Below, in pieces: positions 22,801-32,354 of a stretch of DNA of 44,267 nucleotides. The stretch's first letter is position 1; each line of letters starts with the position of its first letter. Both the position numbers and the translations under genes were made by a program. Source of the DNA: Tubiluchus corallicola (lineage: Eukaryota; Priapulida; Priapulimorpha; Priapulimorphida; Tubiluchidae); contig JAQGDQ010000600.1 in assembly GCA_030141605.1 (NCBI GenBank), forward strand, positions 87,501 to 131,767, in the 5' to 3' direction. Below the pieces are notes generated by a model that saw only the letters and a list, made by a program, of their open reading frames with translations, searched no databases and was not told the origin of the DNA.

Positions 22801-25800
22801 CTGGATTCTAAACGTCCGGGTTACTAAACAGTTCCGGGTCACAACCACAATCGCGCAGGGGCGTAGCCAAGTTCCAAAGTTAGGGGAGCAAGCACATAAA
22901 AAATGGTGCCGTGACACATGCAACAATTACATCTTTGTCTATGCCACAACAGGCAGTATCAGCGTGTGGCCAAGAGTATATTATAATAATTAGATTTGGG
23001 GAAATTTAGCCCTTAATTCAATCAGGCAACCTTGACAAATGAGTTATGTAAATGCAAGCTCATTTCAAAAACACGGGAAGCAGGTAGGTCAAATAATAAA
23101 GTAATAAAGTAATAAATGAGGCAAATCTTTGAAAATGCATCATTTTTGAAAATTATACTCGGTAAAGTGGTTGCTCCCTTTAGTGGATACGCCGCTGCCA
23201 TCGTGTACACTTTAAACTCAACAACTACTGAGTCACTTGTCCTTCCCTTTAAACTAGTATATAGATTTAGCAATTTAATGCTGAATTTTGTCAATAAGTT
23301 ATTGTATAATACACAATATTATATTATATTATATCATGTTATATTATATTATATTATATCATATCATATCATATCATATCATATCATATCATATCATATC
23401 ATATCATATCATATCATATCATATCATATCATATCATATCATATCATATCATATCATATCATATCATATCATATCATATCATATTATATTATATTATTTT
23501 ATACAATTATTAATCATTTCTTTAAGATTTAAACTTACAGTTTGGCCTGACAAGCTATGCTTTTAGGCTCAAACTGTATGCATCAAAATTCTTCTGTAAT
23601 GTAATTTGCACATGTATATGCTGCATAAGAATCTCTTTTGTAATTTCTGATTTATATTACATTTATATTTATATTTAGTTCAGTGGAAAATTATCTGTAT
23701 TTTTATTATAACTGTAAGATGCAGTGTGGAAATAAATAAACTTAAAAAAAATGAATTGTCACTCTCCTGTGAAGGAATGGTCTCATATCTGATGAAACAT
23801 AACTACAGCTTTCACAGGCTCTGTGACTCAGTCTCTGGCATAGAGAACAAGAAAAAAGACGTTTGGTAAGTTATTTCATGCTAAATCTCTGCTTCGATGG
23901 AGTTCGTCAGCTTGAATCCTCAAGAGGACGCCAAAGCACCAAGAAGTGGGACACCACGACACTGATTGTATTACTAATTAGTGAGTTTTTTTATAAAATG
24001 ATGCAAGCAATTTTAAAATTTATATATGTACAACTGTTTATTGCAGCATAATTTCGTTAGCCATGATGTTGTCACGTTTTAGGAAATAAATGAAATTGCT
24101 TCAACTACCATAGCGGTGATATATTACAGTCGCTACAACATAAAAAGAGCAGAAAATCTTCTTGTCAAGGTACCTGAATGTTTCTTTGAGACAAGCTTTC
24201 ACATATGGCATGTTCTTCAAGTGATCTATGGTGACTTCAGCATCTGGTCCAACTACATTCATAACCTCATTGCAGAGTTTCTGCTGTGCTCTAGGATGCA
24301 AAGCTAGCTGATACAAGGTCCACAACATTGCATTCGAAGTCTATAAAAACAAATGAAAATGCAAGGGGCATGAAAAGTTAAAGTAAAACCGGATCCAAGC
24401 TTAAACTGTAGGTCAAAACAATCTACTCTTTAAAATATTGAAAGAAAAAATGGTATTTTTTCAAAAATCACTTTCATGAAAGAATTTGATGGATAAAAGG
24501 CAGTGATCTGTTTGAAGATTTAGTTCTTTGCTGTCATCCATGGCACACAGCAGTAGGCACAACCTTCGTATTGATCATAGCTATATAATTTTACTGTATA
24601 CATTTACTTATGTGTAAAATGTATATATTTATATTTGTGCCTAATAATAAATAAATGAATAAATAAATTATTACCACGCAAAGACAATTTCGTGTTCGCG
24701 CCGCTGATTCTTCGCTGTTACATGCATTACGCCATTTGCTAGTCAGACCGTCACTAGCGCCTGCATTTCGTAAACGCGCTCGTGGATATTTGAAAATGTT
24801 AGTTTGTGATGTCATCAATAGTTGAGCTCGCCCGCCGTTAATTAAGATTCGCTGCGCACTGGGAGGTTTCACTCGTAATAACGATTGCGGCTGGCTGTTA
24901 ACCAGGCGGATGCATTTGCTCGGAACCTCCACTGTCAGTTCAGTGGCTCAAGAGGAATAACCTTGACGTCAAGCTAGATTGCGGTCCTTTTACAAACTTC
25001 TCACATTAACTTGGTTTGCTGCTGAATGCCAAGTGATTTAAAAAAACTGTCGATGAATAAACTAAACAATGCAGCAGCAACATTACAAGAATGCCATGTA
25101 TTTTTCACGTGACGTGACAGTCTTATTACATGATGTCACTTTAGCCGCAAGATGTAATATTCATAACATCACGACACGTAACTGGTCACCCACACTTATA
25201 CTAAACCAGATCAAGTAGGCTTTACTGTGATACGTACAGTTTCTAGAGCTCCTTGAAGTAGATCAACAAGTGTTTGTACGAGCTCATCCATGGTTAATTC
25301 TGACTTTGTTGACAGGAGGTACGTCAGAAACGAAGACTGCTGACCTTCAGGAATTTCTCCATTTTGAATGGCCTCTAATCTCTGCAAAGTTCATAAATTG
25401 AATATTCTTCTCAAAAGGGGACATTCAGTTACACTAAACAGGCAAAGACAGTGCTGGACTGAGTCATGGGCTCTATGGGCTACAGTCAGGGCCTCCAGGA
25501 ATTTAAGTAAAATTAATTCACTGTGAAAAATTGCTACAGAATGTAAATAAACACTATATTTATATTTATCAAAGTCTGTAATTCTACTGTGCTATTAAAG
25601 AGAAATGTCTCTAGTTATAGTATAAATTCGTAGATTTATAGTAGTTTCAAAGAATGAAGCTTCTAAAAGAGTCCATTGGTGAATAAAAGTTAATTAGTGC
25701 TAATGACAGTATATTTTATGATATAAATAACCCTAACACTGCGCAGATAAGATCAATGACATTTTCAATAAGTCTGTTATTAAAACAAATTAGCTCATCA

Positions 25801-28800
25801 GCACCACTTCCGTAAAGCAGAATATCTCAACATCAGCTCTACCTTTACTACAAATTTTTTTCCGATTCTCAAAACGTTCTTCCCGTATTCGCAGTGTTCC
25901 TTCCATTGGCGGGTGGGGTAGTATTTGTACAGGGGAAGGGAGAAGAGGAGAGACTGCATCGTCCTGAAGTAGCCAACAACGCTTGTGATGAAATGTTGAG
26001 CGTCCTCTGACGGAATCTCTGAGAAGTTTCCCAGTCGCTCCTCGAATACTATCATGCCAACAGCTGATAACAAACGATTATTATAATGTTGCAAAACAGT
26101 GAGAATAACAAATATAGGATAAAGACTTTGTCAACCATTATTTATCATCGTCAAAATTTGATGAATAAAAATATAAGGAAGTGAATTAGTTTTTCTGTAT
26201 ATTTATAGTAACTTTTGAGAGAGTTTCTCTTTTGCTTGAAGTAACTCTGGGTTGATGTATATGTAGGGATTTTTAAGCTCAAGCATAAGAATGAACCGAA
26301 TAAAAGAATGAATAAGTAAATCAATGAATAAGTTCATGTATGTATGAATGAATAAATAATCAGTTTGATGAATGAATACACACATGTATGGATGAATTAA
26401 ATAATCAATGAATGGATGCACACACGCATGAATGAATAAATAAATGCATATCACAGTAGCTAAATGAATGAATGAATGATGCTAAGAAAAGTAAAAAGGG
26501 AGATAAGGAGAAAGATAGATGTTTAATTCATCTGTTGAGTCATTCATTTGTTTCTTTGTTTTCGTTCTTTCACGAAAATATATATTCATTCGTTCATTTT
26601 TTCATTCATTCATTACGTCGTAACTTAAAATTCACAGCGAATATGACCTATAATTATTTATTCATCCATTCATTCGCTTTCTTATCAATTCATTTGTTAA
26701 CTCATTCATTCATTTATGCTTGAAAAGGATTTCCACAAATAGTAACAAATTGCAGTTATGCTTACAAAGTTTCCCAAAGATAGCAACAAATCACAGCTGC
26801 CCTTACAAAAGTTTGCCAAAGTTACCGACAAATCATATTCATGCTTACTTTCCATGGTCCATCTAAAGAGCAGATTTCCTAGATTTTTTACTAAGTCGCT
26901 GTTGTCTCTGCACTTATCTAGATGTGACACAAAGTCTGCAGTTACTGAGTTTAGCATTGGGTTGTACTGTACAAGCTCTTTTGGTACCAACATCTTCTTC
27001 CCTAAAAGCTTGCGATATTTTTGCCATTCCTTTCCTTGCCTATATATCAAAATTAAAAACTGAACAAGCCTTTTCACAGTTTCGTTGTGCGCACGCGCAA
27101 TTGGAGCAGGTCACAAGTTCAGCGTACCACAGCAACACGTCTTAACTACAACTGTAACGTGGCATGCGTGTAAAGCAAAACCGTCTGCCGCATTAGTGCA
27201 GTAACTTCAGTTGTTTTACGTGTGCTTAGTTATGCATTAGTGTGCGCGTACAGTGATTTACCAGCAGGATTTTGCTTGGAAACAAGAAAAAATGAACTAG
27301 GTAAAGTTGTATCTAACTGATAAAACTGTTAAAACACAAATGCGTTGTCTGGTACACTTAACCTTTGACCTATCCACGATCATCATAAATCGCTGGAACT
27401 GTGAAAATGCTTATTACTGATGTAATGAGTAATTGATTATGAGTTTTACCAGCTAAATTTGGTATATTTAAAACCCAATTTGTTTTTCTAAATTACTTTG
27501 ATTATTCCTATGATACACCAAAGCGTTTAACGTCTGAAAGCGAGAAATACATTTTGTATATTTTCAATGAGTGATGAAGCCAAAGATTTTGGCGCGGAAG
27601 CCAGATGCTGGAAAATACAAGCTATTCCAACTTTTTGCGCGTTTGGTGTCCAGCTTCTGTTCCACACTGGCCAATGGTCAATGATTAGCGGGTCTGTGAT
27701 CGCGTTGTCTGCACCCGTAAATTGTTTTGCGAAAAACTGCTGAAAATAAGAAAGCAGTGCAAAAATAAATTGGATTACCATACCTTTTGTTTTCTCACAA
27801 AAAGCATGAAGACTAAATGCCAGATGTTTTGTTCTAGCACCCAGAGAAAGCTGGACGGTTGAAGTTATCAGCCAGATGACAGACGCTGGACGCATTGGTG
27901 TATCATAGAGGCAGCAAATATGTCGGAAAACAACAAGAATAATTTCCTAAATCATCATTGTCATCATCATCATCATCATCATCATCATTATCGTCGTCGT
28001 CGTCATCGCAATCATCATCATCATCATTATCATCAAAACCCGTGCCACTGCCACCACCACCACTGTCGTCGTCATCATCATCATCGTCGTCATCATCATC
28101 ATCACCATCACCATCATCGTCGTCGTCGTCGTCGTCATCATCGCAATCATCACCACCACCACCATCATCATCATCATCGTTATCATCACCATCATCATCA
28201 TCATCATTATCATCACCATCATCATCATTATCATCATCATCATCATCATCATTATCATCCTTCTCTTCGTCGTCATTATTGTCCGCTCTGACATCCTCTC
28301 AAATGGTAATACTTGATTCTTATTATTAAGACATAAATGCTGTTCATAATTGTGCCCAAGGGCTAAGGCATAAATGCTTACGAGTTTACGATGCCCAAGG
28401 CCATATTGTTCTGTTTTCGAAACTCCACCATTGGATCCAGTTCAATTCTGTGTGGATACTGATCTTCTGTTGCTATGACCTTTGAATATTCCTTCAAGTC
28501 GCTAATCACTACAAAGTCAAGAATTCCGATTTTTTCCTTGTAGACGTCGCCATAGGCCTTCCGTCTGGCTTGTTGTGCCTTAAAAATAATTGATAAATTA
28601 CAAAACACGTGTACAAACTTTCGATTTCAGTTTATACAGGCACTTTAAACATTTATTATTAAAACAACACAACTTTTATTAAAGACTTTAATTTACAACT
28701 ATTTAAAAAACGTGTCCAAACGTTTCGAAGGCAATCAGCTGTCATACACCCCAATATAAGTGTGTACCACTGATGATGAGAGCTGATTGCTTTTGAAACG

Positions 28801-31800
28801 TTTGGACACGTTTTTTAAATAGTTGTATATTGAAGTTTTTAATAAAAGCTGTGTTGTTTTGATAATTTTCTTTTGGTTTTAGAGCTGTTTTACTATGCAC
28901 AGCGTCATTTTTTTCGAATCCAGGTAAAAAAATGACAGGTAAAAAGTCACAGGAAAAGAGTCGCAGGTAAAAAAGTTGCAGAAAAAAGGCACAGGAAAAA
29001 AAGAAATTACACGGACCTCAACCATATCCGTGGGTGTAACCCCTAACCCGTAACCCTGTTTTTTCCCTGTGACTTTTTTCAAAGCCAAAATTGTGACTTT
29101 TTCCACGACTTTAATCCTGTGACTTTATTACACCTTTTTAATTTTCCAAAATCATCCTATTAATTCGTAGATTTTCTTTATTTATGTAGCGTTTCAGTGA
29201 TTGCAAAGCCAAATAGATCTGTAAATGGAAACAGACATCAGGCCAGGTGCCACTAGGGATCTCTGGGCGCGGCATCGGGTTAGAGTCACTATGGCTCCGC
29301 TTTCTCCTCCGTTCCGTATTTTCGGTTTGACGGAGCACCATTTTCAATCGCCAGTCATACTTCTTCCTGCAAACTGTCTGGGGTGGCAATGTACAAGCAA
29401 ATATTGCTCAACGAAAAATTACTGCCAAGTAGACCGTGAAGATGGTACAAATTAAAATAACCAAAAAAAAAATGCAACGGTCACGTCACAAGTCGTCATC
29501 TATCGGGCATTAACAGCGTAAAGGCACTTAAAAAGACGGACGCTCGATTAGAATCAATCTCATTTTAATTTAGTATCCAAAATATACATCTCGCGTATGC
29601 ATCTCCAAAATCTCTTAAAAAGTTAGCAATTGTAGTTAATACTTGAACAGCCTTAGAAAGCTAATTAAAGGGAACCGAGCACAGCTATCGCTTATGTCAC
29701 AAACGAACCATAGTTTGTGCAATGGTAGACAACTTCTCTGCGCGTCAAATACGTTTGCGTAAGCGAAGATTGCTTTTAGTCACTGGTGTGATATCACGAA
29801 AATAAGTTCTGTATCACACTGACGTCACAGACGAGCTCTGCAGATTCATGATCACGCTTATCACGGTTCTGCGCCTATTTGTCGGCCACGCGAATTTGAC
29901 AAAAAGGCGCTATTGAAAGTCTTAGTGAATTCACTGAGCCGCGCGTAGCTTTGAAAGTTTAACGAAATTTAACTATCTGAGGTAATTATTATTTAATTTT
30001 AGCTTTGATATGAAAAAAAGCTATTGTGGTTTTCAATATTTTAGAGCATGGTTTATTTTGAAGTAATGTCTACGCAATCGTCCGGTTTTCTTTTAAACAA
30101 AAGGGTCACCAAATCAAGAATGCTGTGCTGAAACGTAGTGAAGGCTTTCTTGGAATTTGTGCTACTATAGTTAAGTAAACAAATTTACGTAATTAGGGCA
30201 GTTTCACATTTTAATTATTATCTACGTAATTCATTCCTTTCACTCTCCTGGTACCGTCAACTGCGCAGGCGTAACAACATTCCAATGTTCTAGATTGTTC
30301 CATTAGACAATGGAAGCATCAAATCTGTCTGGCACGCCCGCATTGTTAATCTCATGTTGTTTACGAGTAATCATGTGTGGTTTACACCCTTGATAAGAGT
30401 AAATAAAACCCACCCCCACTGCGTGTGATTAGGTCGCGATCAAGTTTCGCCCTCCCCCTCGTTTAGTGTTCGCAATTACCGACCCACTTATTACGCAAGT
30501 CTGCACTGCGTTCCCATTCTTTCATGACAATAACAGGCAGAAATAGGAGAGCAGTTACAACAGAGAAGATGCAAGAAGAGCAGTTCTAGTACAAGGGATA
30601 CAAAAAGAGGAGGTCCACGGACAGAGATAGAAAAAACACTTCCAAATAAGAAAGGTGTAAAAACAGAACTTCTAATGGTGGGCGAGAGAGAGAGACAGGG
30701 AGTGAAAGATCGAGGGGAGAGAGAGAAAGCGAGAGCAGAGAGCGACAGACAGAGAGAGAAAGCGAGAGCAGATAGAGACAGAGATACAGTTGCAACAGAG
30801 GAAAAGGAGTTCCAAAATCAGAGATGTAAAAAAATCTGTTTCATTGACATGACAGAGAGAGAGAGAGAGAAAGAAAGAGGGAGATAGAGAGAAAGAAGAA
30901 AGAGAAAGAGAGAAAGAAAGAGAGAGAGAGAGAGTGAGTAGAGATAAAAATGTAAAAATAGTCCTTCTGAGTAACAACCACTCGATTTTTTAGCTTTTTT
31001 GCATAGAATTTTTAGGCCGTATTCACCGAGTTTTAGGCCTAATTGGTATTCACCGAGTGAAAAAAGGGAAGGCATCCTTGGTATCTACGTCCAAAATACT
31101 TATAAGAAGTTCACAATAAAGTAGGGTAACAAAACTTCACTCAAACTTCTGAAAAAAGTTTTTAAATTTCTAGGTTTAATAACACTACCAGCAGTTCCAA
31201 TTAATGCATTACTGTAACAAATTACTGCCAAAAATCATGACTCTTGGGGCTCTAGCCCAGAAACAACACAGTAAAACATGGTGACCAGATTTAGCACATA
31301 ACAATACAATCTTTTAACGTTTTATTTTGAAAAGACAAAAAATCCAGAGACAACTTACCAAAAACAATTTGCTAAAACTGAAACTGTTCTTCTTAACCCC
31401 GATGTAATCTAACAGCGTCCCAATGTAAGGTAAACCCTTAGGACCAGGAACGTCTTTAAAGCTCTTTGGTTTGAATGGACACTGCTCCTCTTCAGTGTGA
31501 ACAGGAATGGATTTGCCGTGGCCGTGTGCTTCGAGATCAATAAGCTGGTAAATAAATTTTAAATTTATTTAATAATAATAATAATAATCATCATCATCAT
31601 AATAATAATAATAATAATAATAAGAAGAAGAAGAATTGTAATCTTTAAAAATTTTTATACACTCGCAAAGTTAGATCTGCTTGCCGTGGTTTATTTTATC
31701 CAATTTTTGTTATATTTCTTAGTATTACGCTTACTTGATTGATAGACTTATGTAATAGGAAAGGACAATTCTTAAAGGACAAGAAAAGAGGTACCTGATG

Positions 31801-32305
31801 TAGGTTTCAGAAAAATCGAATAAAAATTATATTTCTTTGTAGCAATTTTATGCGTATATCGTACTCGCGTTGAAAGGATTTTTTGTTTGCTTTGATTTTA
31901 AATCTCCCACAATACTGTTCCATCCAAGCCATTACATGACGTCATATGCGCAAATCATAATATTTTAACGGTAAGTCGTTTGAAACAAGTTTAGATAACA
32001 TTGCATAAAGTTTGAAAAAATAATCAGAGCATTCGTAGCACACTTCGCTTATTAAGCAGAAGTTTACATTACTTTATATTGTCAGTTAGACTAATAATGT
32101 TTTTGGTGAGTCAGTGGTGCACACTGGGATAATGAAACAGTGACGTTTTGCCACCAGCTGGCGCGATTATTTTGAATTAAACAGAATTTTCCTTTCCAGT
32201 TACATAAGGGCACCGCTAAGTAATATAACTTTGTATGAAAACTTTTTTGGGGCATATGCACTTTAAAATTGCCATTTGTTCACCTTTAATTCTCATTCTG
32301 CTATA

Positions 32306-32354
<49 letters not shown>

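Larger units (their letters stand above)
28579..31358 (-). other. P450 intron 2
   Basis: It contains the inverted Penelope-like pair (28661-28860), an inverted gtcacaggaaaa-type repeat patch (28920-29130) and a GA tract (30684-30935). The stretch 29150-30660 has no recognised element. Confidence 0.7.

Noticed and set aside
27920-28329. Poly-His, poly-Ser and poly-Met ORFs on both strands
   Set aside because: They arise from a trinucleotide microsatellite and overlap each other in all frames.
30586-31075. Leu/Ser-rich membrane-like ORFs
   Set aside because: They are translations of a GA/CT tract.
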